A stretch of DNA of 64,000 bases from an uncultured Erythrobacter sp. (GCF_958304185.1 NZ_OY284436.1:79501-143500); one strand, 5' to 3'. Shown: positions 1 through 7,888, numbered from the stretch's first letter. Notes: generated from the letters alone by a model not told the origin. Numbers and translations: made by a program.

Positions 1-188
1 ATCGCCTTGTCGACCTGGCCCTTGCTCAGCGCGGTTTGCGCCTTGCTGAAGGAAACCTGCGCGCCCGGTGCGGCATTGGCGGCCATGCCGGCCAGCGTCA
101 GGCCTGCGATAGCGGTGGTGATGGCAAGCGCGAGGCGCGGCGCCCGATGCGGCTTGGAGCGGCTGCCGGTCTTGAAGCTGCGGTCCAT
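1..188 (-). CDS. Secreted TPR-type protein, 3' part cut by window edge
   Basis: The reading frame opens at an ATG whose complement is at 186-188 and runs off the start of the window, so only about 62 residues are visible. An upstream in-frame ATG at 194 sits only two bases from the GGGGG ribosome binding site; the ATG at 188 has the better eight-base spacing. The protein begins with a basic stretch (RSFKTGSRSKPHRAPR), then a hydrophobic segment ending in an Ala-rich cleavage-like site, so it is probably exported. The visible mature start (SFSKAQTALSKGQVDKAI) looks like the first helix of a tetratricopeptide repeat. It lies downstream of the RHH and ParA-like genes on the same strand. The family call is an inference from a short stretch. 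Confidence 0.6.
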   Translation of the reverse strand, partial: MDRSFKTGSRSKPHRAPRLALAITTAIAGLTLAGMAANAAPGAQVSFSKAQTALSKGQVDKA

Positions 189-241
189 TGTCATTTCCCC
201 CGTAAATCCGGTTGGTTCAGGTCAAGTTGATAAGTTGACGA

Positions 242-946
242 TCAGTGGCGTTTCATATGGTTGGCGATGACGTCGAGCTCGTCATATTCGGCCAGCAGCC
301 GGTCGAGCGCTTCGGTCACGAGCGCCTGTGCGCTCACGCCCTGCATGGTCGCGGCAAGGCGCAGCTTGAGGTGACGATCAGCATCGAGCCGAAGCGTGAA
401 GGCAGCACGGCGGCCTGCCTGCGCGGCCGGCACGCGGGCACTGCGCACAGCGCGCGGCGCGCGGACCGGCGCAACAATGACGGGCTCAGGCTGCGGGGCG
501 GGGACGAGGGCTGCGTAATCGGCGCCTTCGTCTTCGTCCGCGTAATCTTCCTCGTCGTCGAAGGCCTCACCGTAAACCGGCTCGTCTTCTTCGTCATATT
601 CGGGATCGGCATCTTCAGGGCCCGTCATCACCGCATCGGCGAGCACGCGCTCTTCGAGGCGGCGCTGCTGGCGGCGCACGATCGGGCCCCCATCCGAAAA
701 GGCGCCAGATACAAAATCATCGGCAGAAACATCGGCGTTGATCGGCACGATGTCCGCGCCAATGCCTTGGCCTTCCGAATCGCCCATGTCGTTCCAGCCC
801 AAGTCTTCAAGCTGGTCTTCGGCGAGCGTGGCAATTGCCGTCTCGTCAGCCACCAGCGGCGCGACCTGCGGACGCATCGCGGGCTTCGCGCCGCCCTTGC
901 GGGCCAGCAGCGACGGGCCAAGCGAGGCAAAACCGGGTTCGGACAT
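242..946 (-). CDS. Ribbon-helix-helix protein with acidic linker, partner of ParA-like gene
   Basis: A 234-residue protein in three visible parts: an N-terminal low-complexity region, a strongly acidic linker at about residues 111-143, and a basic C-terminal domain at about 181-221 (AFTLRLDADRHLKLRLAAT then a second helix) with the pattern of a ribbon-helix-helix DNA-binding fold. The start is an ATG with GGAGG ten bases upstream. It follows the ParA-like gene by 21 bp and is surely co-transcribed. ParA-type ATPases are commonly paired with small RHH or HTH DNA-binding proteins (ParF/ParG is the classical case), so a role as the DNA-binding or nucleoid-tethering partner is inferred. The long acidic linker is unusual for a simple RHH repressor. 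No assigned name is recognised. Confidence 0.6.
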   Translation of the reverse strand: MSEPGFASLGPSLLARKGGAKPAMRPQVAPLVADETAIATLAEDQLEDLGWNDMGDSEGQGIGADIVPINADVSADDFVSGAFSDGGPIVRRQQRRLEERVLADAVMTGPEDADPEYDEEDEPVYGEAFDDEEDYADEDEGADYAALVPAPQPEPVIVAPVRAPRAVRSARVPAAQAGRRAAFTLRLDADRHLKLRLAATMQGVSAQALVTEALDRLLAEYDELDVIANHMKRH

Positions 947-967
947 GGCCTGGTGCCTCCGTTGCGC

Positions 968-1690
968 TTACTGTGCGACCCGGCGACCGAAGCCGCCAGA
1001 GGGACGCGGCAGGCCGCCGAGTTGCTGCGCCTGGCCATTGGGGGCCGGGGCAAACACGGTGCGGCGGAAGTTCTTTTCGAGCCGGTCGGCGATGTAGCGC
1101 CACAGCGCGGCGATCTCCGCAGCCGAGCGGCTTTCGGGATCGACTTCCATCACGGTGCGGCCATCGATCATCGAAGCGGCAAAGTCCGTGCGGTGATGGA
1201 GCGTGATCGGCGCAACCGTGCCGTGCTGCGACAGCGCGACGGCGGCTTCCGAGGTGATCTTGGCCTTCGGGGTCGCCCCGTTGACGACAAACACCAGCGG
1301 CTTGCCCGCACGCTCGCACAGATCGACCGTTGCGCCCACAGCGCGCAGATCATGCGGGCTGGGCCGGGTCGGCACGACGATCAGTTCGGCGACCGAAATC
1401 ACCGACTGGATCGCCATGGTGATGGCGGGCGGCGTATCGATCACCGCGAGCTTGAAGCCCTGCTGGCGCAAGACCGCAAGGTCATTGGCAAGCCGCGCCA
1501 CGGTGGTCTGGGCGAAAGCGGGATATTCCGCCTCACGCTCGTTCCACCAGTCGGCCAGCGAACCCTGCGGGTCGATGTCGATCAGTACGACCGGGCCAGC
1601 GCCAGCGCGCTGAGCCTGGACGGCAAGATGTCCGGACAGGGTGGTCTTGCCCGATCCACCTTTCTGCGATGCCAAAGCGAGTACACGCAC
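968..1690 (-). CDS. ParA/MinD-family ATPase (orphan, not chromosomal parA)
   Basis: A 240-residue P-loop ATPase starting at a GTG with AGGGGGA six bases upstream. The N-terminus carries the deviant Walker A motif KGGSGKTT (residues 10-17, with the signature lysine at 10), followed by a Walker A' region IDIDPQGS and a Walker B-like segment AVIDTPP. This is the ParA/Soj/MinD fold, which forms ATP-dependent dimers that bind nucleoid DNA or membrane and position cargo. The adjacent gene is an RHH protein, not ParB, so this is not the chromosomal parAB locus. The tail after residue 210 is rich in Gly, Pro and Arg. Flanking TPR and SPOR genes suggest a cell-envelope or division cargo, but that is an inference. 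Confidence 0.85.
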   Translation of the reverse strand: MRVLALASQKGGSGKTTLSGHLAVQAQRAGAGPVVLIDIDPQGSLADWWNEREAEYPAFAQTTVARLANDLAVLRQQGFKLAVIDTPPAITMAIQSVISVAELIVVPTRPSPHDLRAVGATVDLCERAGKPLVFVVNGATPKAKITSEAAVALSQHGTVAPITLHHRTDFAASMIDGRTVMEVDPESRSAAEIAALWRYIADRLEKNFRRTVFAPAPNGQAQQLGGLPRPSGGFGRRVAQ

Positions 1691-1948
1691 GCCTGGGTCC
1701 CCCTGGATTGAACCGTCCAGGCGCGCCCTATTGCGACACCTGATAACGGCTGGATGAACACGGGATCGCAGGATACCCCTAATTTAGGGTTAACACCGTC
1801 GACCTTCCTGAAAGCCGGCAATCGGTTTGGCGCAAGGACTTGCACCCCGCCGCAGTTCGGCTGCGGCTCGGGCAACTATTTGCTAACCTTGTTTTGGCTA
1901 TGTTGTGCGGGACGGAATTTTTCTCATACCCGACGAGGCGTGACAGCA
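1691..1948. other. Divergent intergenic region, ParA-like / SPOR genes
   Basis: This 258-bp stretch separates the divergently transcribed ParA-like gene and the Sel1/SPOR gene and must hold both promoters. An open frame from 1754 runs into the SPOR gene, but its translation has no plausible leader and is best read as non-coding. No clear -35/-10 pair, hairpin or operator was identified. Confidence 0.5.
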
Positions 1949-2968
1949 ATGGTAAGGATGAAGGCAGCAGAGTTTTCGCGCAAGGCGGCGACCGGGCTGA
2001 GCATAGCGGTGATGGCGCTGGTGGCCGCGCCCGCCGTAGCCGACGTCAAGGCCGGGGTCGACGCGTGGAGCGCGGGCGATTTCTCGCGCGCCGTGGTCGA
2101 ATGGCAGGGGCCGGCCGCGGCGGGAGATCCTGATGCGCTGTTCAACCTCGCGCAGGCCTATCGCCTGGGGCGCGGGGTCGAGATCGACAGTGCGCGCGCG
2201 CGCAAGCTGTATGAACAGGCTGCCAGCCTCGGCCATGTGAAGGCCGCGGACAATTACGGCCTGCTGCTGTTTCAGGAAGGCGAGCAGGAAAAGGCGATGC
2301 CGCTGGTCAAGGCGGCAGCCGAGCGCGGCGATCCGCGCGCGCAATATGTGCTGGGCCTGTCGCACTTCAATGCCGATTACGCCCCGCGCGACTGGGTGCG
2401 CGCCTATGCGTTGATGACGCTGGCGAACGGCTCAGGCTTGCCGCAGGCGCGTGATGCATTGGCGCAGATGGACAAGTATATTCCGCAAGGCCAGCGTAGC
2501 CAGGCCCAGTCGCTCGCCCGACAGATTGAGGCTGGGGCCACGGCGCAGCGCTCGACCGAGTTGGCCGCTGCCGAACTGGGAACGCGTCCTACCGCGCCGG
2601 TTCCCGTGGTTGCTGCCGTGACGCAGCCAGCGCCCAAGCCTGTGACGCCCGTTCCGGTTGCTTTCGCCATAACGCCCAAGCCTGCTCTCGCGTCCACTCC
2701 GCCCACTCCGCCCACGCCCACGCCCGCGCGCAAGCAGGGCAGGTGGCGCGTGCAGCTGGGTGCCTTCGGGGTCGCGGCCAATGCCGACCGGCTGTGGGGC
2801 CAGCTTGGCAAGCACGCGGCACTCGCAGGCACGAAAAAGACATTGCTGCCCAGCGGTAATCTCACGCGCTTGCTCGCCACCGGCTTTGCGAGCGAGGCCG
2901 AAGCCACCCGCGCCTGCGCTGCGCTGAAGCGTGACGGGAAAGCCTGCGTCGTCGCCGGGCAAGGTTAA
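1949..2968 (+). CDS. Periplasmic Sel1-repeat protein with C-terminal SPOR domain
   Basis: The chosen ATG gives a 339-residue protein with a signal peptide (basic start, then GLSIAVMALVAAPAVA), preceded by GAGG at normal spacing; an earlier in-frame GTG at 1940 is too close to that site. The mature part has Sel1/TPR-like repeats (SAGDFSRAVVEWQGPAAAGD, then DALFNLAQAYRLGRGVEID and further copies) up to about residue 190, a Pro/Ala-rich linker, and a final domain of about 70 residues (WRVQLGAFGVAANADRLWG) typical of SPOR. SPOR domains bind peptidoglycan stripped of stem peptides, mostly at the division septum, so a septal or cell-wall scaffolding role is likely. It is divergent from the ParA-like gene. 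Confidence 0.85.
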   Translation: MVRMKAAEFSRKAATGLSIAVMALVAAPAVADVKAGVDAWSAGDFSRAVVEWQGPAAAGDPDALFNLAQAYRLGRGVEIDSARARKLYEQAASLGHVKAADNYGLLLFQEGEQEKAMPLVKAAAERGDPRAQYVLGLSHFNADYAPRDWVRAYALMTLANGSGLPQARDALAQMDKYIPQGQRSQAQSLARQIEAGATAQRSTELAAAELGTRPTAPVPVVAAVTQPAPKPVTPVPVAFAITPKPALASTPPTPPTPTPARKQGRWRVQLGAFGVAANADRLWGQLGKHAALAGTKKTLLPSGNLTRLLATGFASEAEATRACAALKRDGKACVVAGQG

Positions 2969-3000
2969 GCGTCCGACCGGCGGCCAAAATGCCCCGACAA

Positions 3001-3021
3001 GCAGCGCTTTCCAAGCGCTGC
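3001..3021 (+). terminator. Hairpin after the SPOR gene
   Basis: Nine-base arms GCAGCGCTT and AAGCGCTGC flank a three-base loop, 32 bases after the SPOR stop codon. There is no T-run directly after the stem (the nearest is about 20 bases on), so it could be a weak terminator or an mRNA-stabilising hairpin ahead of the next gene. Confidence 0.35.
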
Positions 3022-3064
3022 GGAAGTGATACTATCCTCTTGTTTTTGGGCCGGGGGATCAGCC

Positions 3065-4363
3065 ATGAATGAGACGCTTTCGCCGCAAGCGGCAGGGGAA
3101 ATCTTCGGCACGCAGGTGCGCGCCGTCGCGCCTGTCAGCGCTGCCGAACGCATCGACACGCTCGATTTCATCCGCGGCATTGCGGTGATGGGCATTCTCG
3201 CCGCCAACATCGTCGCCTTCGGCCAGCCGTTCGAAGCCTATATGTACCCGGCGGCGTTCCTGACCGATGCGGGTGATCCGGGCGGGTGGATGTGGATCAC
3301 GCAGTTCATCCTGATCGACGGCAAGATGCGCGGGCTGTTCACGCTGCTGTTCGGCGCGGGGATGTATCTCTTCATGGAGAAAGCCTGGGCGCGCGGCGCG
3401 ACTCGCAAGCTCCAGGCGTGGCGGTTGGTGATCCTGATGGCCTTCGGGATGATTCACTTCTTCTTTATCTGGCCGGGCGACATCCTGTTCTATTACGGCT
3501 TGTTCGGCCTTATCGTGTTGGCCTGCCTCCGGTGGAATGTGAAAACGCAGCTCGGGGTAGGGCTGGCTGGCTACATGGTCGGGGTGGTGTTCTATGCTGC
3601 GGCGATGAGCTTTCCGTGGGCTGTGGTCGACACCCCCTTCGGCGCAAGCTCGCCCGAAATGCTGGCCATGCGCGCCGAGATGGTCGCAGGGATTGATCAG
3701 GCCATCGCGCATGGCGCGGTCCCCAATGCTTCAATCGTCGCGGGTGATTATCCCGCTCTGGTAGCGCACCGTCTGGCCGAACAATGGATGGAGCCGTGGA
3801 GCAATGCGCTGTTCTTCTGCTTCGAGACCATTCCGCTGATGCTGATCGGAATCGCGCTATACCGGATGGGGTTCTTTTCGGGCGCATTTGATCGGGAAAA
3901 GATGATCCGCTGGGGCTGGATCGGGTTGATCGCCGGGGTGGTTGCGCATCTGGCGATCGGTTTGGCGGTGCAGGTGGGCGGTTTCACATTCTACGGGACT
4001 CTCGCCGCCTTCATGGGCTGGAGCCCGCTGCCGCGTCTGTGGATGGTGCTGGGCATTGCTGCGCTGCTGGTCGCTTATTCGCCTGGCGCGACCGGCTGGC
4101 TGGCCGAACGGGTGCGCGCGGCGGGAAGGGCGGCTTTCACCAATTACCTCGGCACGTCGATTGTGATGATGTTCGTCTTCCACGGCTGGGCGCTGGGGTT
4201 GTTCGGACAATTGAACCGCCCGCAGCTCTATATCGTAGTGGCGCTGACCTGTGTGCTGATGCTGGCGTGGTCGAAGCCCTGGCTTGATCGCTACCGCTAC
4301 GGCCCGCTCGAATGGCTGTGGCGGTGCCTGACCTACAGAACGGTGTTCCCGCTGAAGAAATAG
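3065..4363 (+). CDS. DUF418 family polytopic membrane protein
   Basis: The ATG at 3065 follows a GGGGGA ribosome binding site and yields 432 residues. The N-terminal motif RIDTLDFIRGIAVMGILAAN and later segments such as KMRGLFTLLFGAGMYLF, with some eight to ten hydrophobic helices and a conserved C-terminal region (RAAFTNYLGTSIVMMFVF), match the DUF418 (YeiB-type) family of inner-membrane proteins. The function of the family is not established; transport has been suggested. It stands alone between the SPOR gene and the iron-storage genes, with a palindromic repeat directly after its stop codon. Confidence 0.85.
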   Translation: MNETLSPQAAGEIFGTQVRAVAPVSAAERIDTLDFIRGIAVMGILAANIVAFGQPFEAYMYPAAFLTDAGDPGGWMWITQFILIDGKMRGLFTLLFGAGMYLFMEKAWARGATRKLQAWRLVILMAFGMIHFFFIWPGDILFYYGLFGLIVLACLRWNVKTQLGVGLAGYMVGVVFYAAAMSFPWAVVDTPFGASSPEMLAMRAEMVAGIDQAIAHGAVPNASIVAGDYPALVAHRLAEQWMEPWSNALFFCFETIPLMLIGIALYRMGFFSGAFDREKMIRWGWIGLIAGVVAHLAIGLAVQVGGFTFYGTLAAFMGWSPLPRLWMVLGIAALLVAYSPGATGWLAERVRAAGRAAFTNYLGTSIVMMFVFHGWALGLFGQLNRPQLYIVVALTCVLMLAWSKPWLDRYRYGPLEWLWRCLTYRTVFPLKK

Positions 4364-4365
4364 CA

Positions 4366-4496
4366 GCAAGCGCCAAGCTTCGCCGACTGGCGCTGAACCG
4401 GCCTGCCGAAGGACAGGCCGCAAGCGCGACTGCGCGTCGCGGCTTATGCCGCGAAGCCAAGGCGGACGGAGGTGCGCCGCCCGGCGTTTGAGGTCC
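4366..4496 (-). repeat. Dispersed palindromic repeat, family A (inverted relative to the 13.6 kb copy)
   Basis: Successive small hairpins follow the DUF418 stop: arms AGCGCCA/TGGCGCT (4369-4394), GGCCTG/CAGGCC (4400-4419) and CGCGGC/GCCGCG (4438-4453). The complement of 4440-4495 matches 13621-13676 over most of its length, including the shared core CCGTCCGCCTTGGCTT and GCATAAGC. The segment at 4400-4425 also matches, in reverse, the third module of the element at 25.4 kb. It probably also ends the DUF418 transcript. Confidence 0.7.
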
Positions 4497-4517
4497 AAGC
4501 AAAATACCACTTGTTAT

Positions 4518-4532
4518 TGCGAACAACTCGCA
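4518..4532. promoter_or_regulatory. Fur-like palindrome upstream of bfd
   Basis: TGCGAACAACTCGCA is an imperfect 7-1-7 palindrome 45 bases upstream of the bfd start codon. It resembles Fur-type iron boxes of the TGCGAAT-N-ATTCGCA class. The same half-site recurs upstream of bfr. Regulation by iron is inferred from the gene's role and the site. Confidence 0.5.
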
Positions 4533-4577
4533 TACATTCGCTCCTGCAAACGCTTCGCAGGAAAGATTCGCACGCTC

Positions 4578-4778
4578 ATGTACATCTGCATCTGCAATGC
4601 CATTCGTGAAACTGATTTGCGTAAGGCCGCGCTTTCTTGCGAAGGCGACGCTGAAGCGACCTATGCCTGTCTCGGCAAGCGACCCAATTGCGGCCAGTGC
4701 CTTGAAGAAGCGCAGGAAATTATCGACGCTGAACGCGCAGCGGCATCATGCGAGGTATTCGCAGTAGAGGCGGCGTGA
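4578..4778 (+). CDS. bfd: Bacterioferritin-associated ferredoxin (Bfd)
   Basis: A 66-residue protein beginning MYICICNAIRETDL, with four cysteines in the Bfd arrangement: C4 and C6 near the start, then C31-type and PNCGQC cysteines that ligate a [2Fe-2S] cluster in the BFD fold. Bfd binds bacterioferritin and passes electrons to its haem so that stored Fe(III) is reduced and released. It lies immediately upstream of bfr on the same strand, and both are preceded by Fur-like palindromes, fitting induction at low iron for bfd. The upstream part of the open frame (4446-4577) overlaps the repeat and palindrome and is not coding. Confidence 0.93.
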   Translation: MYICICNAIRETDLRKAALSCEGDAEATYACLGKRPNCGQCLEEAQEIIDAERAAASCEVFAVEAA

Positions 4779-4785
4779 ACCGCGA

Positions 4786-4818
4786 TTGCGAACGTCTCGC
4801 AAGCGACTGATTCGCAAA
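4786..4818. promoter_or_regulatory. Overlapping Fur-like palindromes upstream of bfr
   Basis: TTGCGAACGTCTCGCAA (4786-4802) is a near-palindrome of the same kind as the site before bfd. It is followed at once by a second half-site pair ending in ATTCGCAA (4804-4817). The cluster lies in the 137-bp gap between bfd and bfr, about 100 bases before the bfr start. Another TTTCGCAAA half-site occurs near 4898. Binding by Fur or another iron regulator is inferred. Confidence 0.5.
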
Positions 4819-4915
4819 GATATTTCCTAGCTACCCCTTGCGGACAAGTCCCGGCAGCGTGTATCTTGCGTGCAATGCCGCAATTCGGCTTTAATATTTC
4901 GCAAAGGACATCCCC

Positions 4916-5398
4916 ATGAAGGGCGACCCCAAGGTCATCGACTATCTCAATCAGGCGCTCACGAATGAGCTGACCGCGATCAACCAGTACTGGCTGCATT
5001 ACCGCGTGCTCGACAACTGGGGCATGAAGAAGCTCGCAGCTTACGAACGCCATGAGTCGATCGAGGAGATGGAGCATGCCGATAAGCTGGCCGAACGCAT
5101 CCTGTTCCTCGAAGCGCTGCCCAATTTCCAGGCAATCCACAAGCTGAAGGTCGGCGAGACGGTCGAGGAAGTCCTCAAGGCTGACCTTGCGCTCGAACAC
5201 GAAGCGATCCCGCTGCTCAAAGATGCGGCGGAATATGCTCGCAGCGTCAAGGATCACACCTCGGCCGGATTGTTCGAGGACATCCTCAAGAACGAGGAAG
5301 AGCATGTCGACTTCCTCGAAACCCAGTTCGAGATGATCGAGCGGATGGGGCTGCACAATTACTGCCAGCTGCAAAGCGCCCCCGCTGGCGACAGCTAA
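4916..5398 (+). CDS. bfr: Bacterioferritin
   Basis: A 160-residue ferritin-like protein of standard length. The dinuclear ferroxidase ligands are all in place: E18, E51, H54, E94, E127 and H130, and M52 is present as the axial ligand for the inter-subunit haem. Bacterioferritin forms a 24-subunit shell that oxidises Fe(II) and stores it as a mineral core. An AAAGGA ribosome binding site precedes the ATG. Its partner bfd lies upstream, and a strong intrinsic terminator follows 28 bases after the stop. Confidence 0.97.
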   Translation: MKGDPKVIDYLNQALTNELTAINQYWLHYRVLDNWGMKKLAAYERHESIEEMEHADKLAERILFLEALPNFQAIHKLKVGETVEEVLKADLALEHEAIPLLKDAAEYARSVKDHTSAGLFEDILKNEEEHVDFLETQFEMIERMGLHNYCQLQSAPAGDS

Positions 5399-5426
5399 GG
5401 GCTACCCGCAGGGCTGATCAAAAGAG

Positions 5427-5458
5427 GGGCAGGGCCGGTCAGCGGCTCTGCCCTTTTT
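5427..5458 (+). terminator. Rho-independent terminator after bfr
   Basis: A ten-base-pair stem (GGGCAGGGCC with GGCTCTGCCC, including one G-T pair) and a seven-base loop are followed directly by five T residues. Confidence 0.88.
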
Positions 5459-5466
5459 GCTTCTGT

Positions 5467-5958
5467 CTAGTCTTTAGGCACCTGCGCTCCGATGGCCGCC
5501 AGCCGGGTCTCCAGCAGGAAGAACCCCAGCCCCGTCACCAGCAACGCCATGGTCAGCACCCACATCAAGGCAATCACAGTGCCGATCTGTGAGGTGATAT
5601 AGGCCGAGATGAACAGCAGCATGATCACCGCGCTGATCATCACCGCCGATGCAGTCGAGAACAGGATTGCGCCCTGCATCAGCTTGCGCCGCCGCATCAG
5701 CCAGCCGAATTCGCGCACCTGCCGCGGGGTGCGGTGCTCCTCCATCTTGTCCTCGATGGTCTCGATCCGCTTGGCGATCCAGATCATCCGGCTCATGATG
5801 ACATTCATCACCGCGCCGATCCCGGACAGCAGGAATGCTGGTGCGAGGCTCAATTGCACCACCTGCTGCACCCGCGGGGTGGAGGCGGTGCGCTCGAAAA
5901 TCTCAAGCGCGAAAGGCAAGCGGGCCTCGGCGGCGGCAGCGAGCAGGTCGAGCACCAT
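5467..5958 (-). CDS. DUF2721 family membrane protein
   Basis: A 163-residue protein with a hydrophobic segment near residues 36-58, a charged middle section (IAKRIETIEDKMEEHRTPRQ), and two further hydrophobic helices (AVMISAVIMLLFISAYI and ALMWVLTMALLVTGLGFFLL). This order and length match the DUF2721 family, whose function is unknown. Its start lies five bases after the der stop codon, so it is probably translated from the der transcript. It is convergent with bfr. Confidence 0.8.
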   Translation of the reverse strand: MVLDLLAAAAEARLPFALEIFERTASTPRVQQVVQLSLAPAFLLSGIGAVMNVIMSRMIWIAKRIETIEDKMEEHRTPRQVREFGWLMRRRKLMQGAILFSTASAVMISAVIMLLFISAYITSQIGTVIALMWVLTMALLVTGLGFFLLETRLAAIGAQVPKD

Positions 5959-5963
5959 CCCGG

Positions 5964-7376
5964 CTAATCCTTGGCGTAGGGGTTCTTGTTGGTCTTGAGC
6001 GTGACGCGCACCGGCACAGCGTCAAAGCCGAGCTTCGCGCGGATGCCGTTCACCAGATAGCGTTCATAGCTGGTCGGCAGAAGGTCGAGCCGCGAGCCGA
6101 AGATCACGAAGCGCGGCGGACGGGTGCCAGCCTGGGTGATGTAGCGCAGCTTGATCCGCTTACCGCCGGGCGCGGGCGGCGGGTTGGCCTCCAGCGCATC
6201 GTCAAACCAGCGGTTGAGCGCTGCGGTGGAAACGCGCTTGGACCACGCATCACGCAGTTCGAACGCACCGCCGAGCATCTGATCGAGGCCCTTGCCAGTC
6301 TTGGCCGATACCGCGAACAGCGGCAGACCGCGCACTTGCGCAAGGCCATCATCCAAAGCGGCGCGGATCCCGTTAAACAGCTTGCTCGCGTCCTCGGCCA
6401 CGTCCCACTTGTTGATCGCGATCATCAGCGCGCGGCCTTCCTCGAGCACATGGCTGGCGATCTTTAGGTCCTGATGCTCCAAGCCCTGCGTCGCATCGAG
6501 CAACAGCACTACAACCTCGGCAAAATCCACCGCCCGGCGCGCGTCGGCGACCGAGAGCTTTTCCAGCTTTTCGGTGACGTTCTTCTTCTTGCGCATCCCG
6601 GCGGTGTCGATCAAGCGAATTTCGCGCGTCTCGCCGGTCTTCGGATCGGTCCAGTCCCAGTCAATCGCAATCGAATCGCGGGTGATCCCGGCTTCCGGGC
6701 CGGTCAGCAGGCGGTCTTCGCCGAGCAGGCGGTTGATAAGGGTGGACTTGCCCGCATTCGGACGGCCGACAATCGCCAGCTTCAGCGGCCCGGTGGGGCG
6801 ATCATCCTCGTCCATCGCCGCGATTTCGGCGCGGGTGATGTCGTTGAATTCTTCCCATTCTTCCGATGCAGCGCCAATGATCGGCCACAGCCCGCCGAAC
6901 AGGTCGGCAATGCCTTCGCCATGCTCTGCCGACATGGCGAGCGGTTCGCCAAGGCCGAGCGCATAGGCTTCCATCGCGCCGCTTTCGCCGCCCTTGCCTT
7001 CGGCCTTGTTGGCAACGACCACCACCGGCACTTCCTGTTCGCGCAGGTAGCGAGCGATTTCCTCGTCGAGCGGGGTCAGCCCGGCCCGCGCATCGACCAC
7101 GAACACCGCAGCGTCTGCGCCTTCGAGGCTGGCTTCGGTCTGGATTCGCATCCGGCCGGGCAGGGTGTGCGCATCCTCGTCCTCCCAGCCGGCGGTGTCG
7201 ACGATGGTGAACTTGAGCCCTGCGATCTCCGCATCGCCCATTCGCCGGTCGCGCGTGACGCCAGGCTGATCGTCGACGAGGGCGAGTTTCTTGCCCACCA
7301 GCCGGTTGAACAGCGTGGACTTGCCCACATTGGGGCGACCGATGATGACGACTTCAGGCTTTTTGGGGAGGGGCAT
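5964..7376 (-). CDS. der: Ribosome assembly GTPase Der (EngA)
   Basis: A 470-residue protein with two tandem GTPase domains, the hallmark of Der. The first P-loop is GRPNVGKST at residues 13-21 and the second is GRPNAGKST in the middle of the protein; each has its DTAG (G3) and NKAE or NKWD (G4) motifs. A KH-like RNA-binding domain forms the C-terminus. Der is essential for late 50S ribosomal subunit assembly. The start was set at 7376 (MPLPKKPEVVIIGRPNVGKS); upstream in-frame codons have no family support. The DUF3297 gene is 64 bp upstream on the same strand. Confidence 0.97.
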   Translation of the reverse strand: MPLPKKPEVVIIGRPNVGKSTLFNRLVGKKLALVDDQPGVTRDRRMGDAEIAGLKFTIVDTAGWEDEDAHTLPGRMRIQTEASLEGADAAVFVVDARAGLTPLDEEIARYLREQEVPVVVVANKAEGKGGESGAMEAYALGLGEPLAMSAEHGEGIADLFGGLWPIIGAASEEWEEFNDITRAEIAAMDEDDRPTGPLKLAIVGRPNAGKSTLINRLLGEDRLLTGPEAGITRDSIAIDWDWTDPKTGETREIRLIDTAGMRKKKNVTEKLEKLSVADARRAVDFAEVVVLLLDATQGLEHQDLKIASHVLEEGRALMIAINKWDVAEDASKLFNGIRAALDDGLAQVRGLPLFAVSAKTGKGLDQMLGGAFELRDAWSKRVSTAALNRWFDDALEANPPPAPGGKRIKLRYITQAGTRPPRFVIFGSRLDLLPTSYERYLVNGIRAKLGFDAVPVRVTLKTNKNPYAKD

Positions 7377-7440
7377 AACCCGGCCCAAGTGGGCGCAAAC
7401 GCCCGTTTTGGCAAGCCGGAGGGAGAATCGCCCTTGCGCG

Positions 7441-7752
7441 TCAGCCCTTGCGGGCGACCGGCGGGTTGTCGCCAAGGTCTTCAAACCAGGCTTCGACCGG
7501 GCCGGTGAGCTTCAGCGTCAACGGCTGACCCTTGCGGTCCATCGCCTTACCGGCTTGTACTCGCACCCAGCCTTCGGAGATCGAGTATTCCTCGATATCG
7601 GTGCGAACGCGGTCCTTGAACCGAATGCCGACCCCGCGCTGGAGCTTCTCCGCATCGAAAAACGGGCTGCGCGGATTGACCGACAGGTGATCGGGCGGCA
7701 CGTCTGCACCAGTGGTGGCTGCGGGGACGATTTCAGGGGTTTCTTCGGTCAT
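7441..7752 (-). CDS. DUF3297 family small protein
   Basis: A 103-residue acidic protein starting MTEETPEIVPAATTG, with the conserved core PPDHLSVNPRSPFFDAE, then GVGIRFKDR and EEYSISEGWVRVQ. It matches the DUF3297 family of proteobacteria, for which no function is known. There is no signal peptide or membrane helix, so it is cytoplasmic. It is probably the first gene of a short operon with der and the DUF2721 gene. Confidence 0.78.
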   Translation of the reverse strand: MTEETPEIVPAATTGADVPPDHLSVNPRSPFFDAEKLQRGVGIRFKDRVRTDIEEYSISEGWVRVQAGKAMDRKGQPLTLKLTGPVEAWFEDLGDNPPVARKG

Positions 7753-7840
7753 GGCCGCGCCCTTAATCGCCAATGCCGCTCCCTTCAAGCGTGTTGCGCT
7801 TGCCCTTTTCGGCGGAGCGGGATAGAGGCGCTCGCTAATA

Positions 7841-7873
7841 CGCGCGGGGTGCCTTAGTCGGTTTCCCCGCGCG
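7841..7873. other. GC-rich hairpin upstream of tRNA-Leu
   Basis: Nine-base arms CGCGCGGGG (7841-7849) and CCCCGCGCG (7865-7873) flank a 15-base loop just before the tRNA gene. No T-run follows. Its role is unclear. Confidence 0.35.
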
Positions 7874-7888
7874 GCTTCGTTCGGGCAT

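Noticed and set aside
245..1711. 488-codon open frame on the plus strand across the ParA-like and RHH genes
   Set aside because: It is a high-GC shadow; the minus-strand genes have clear motifs and ribosome binding sites, while this translation is Arg/His-rich without any family features.
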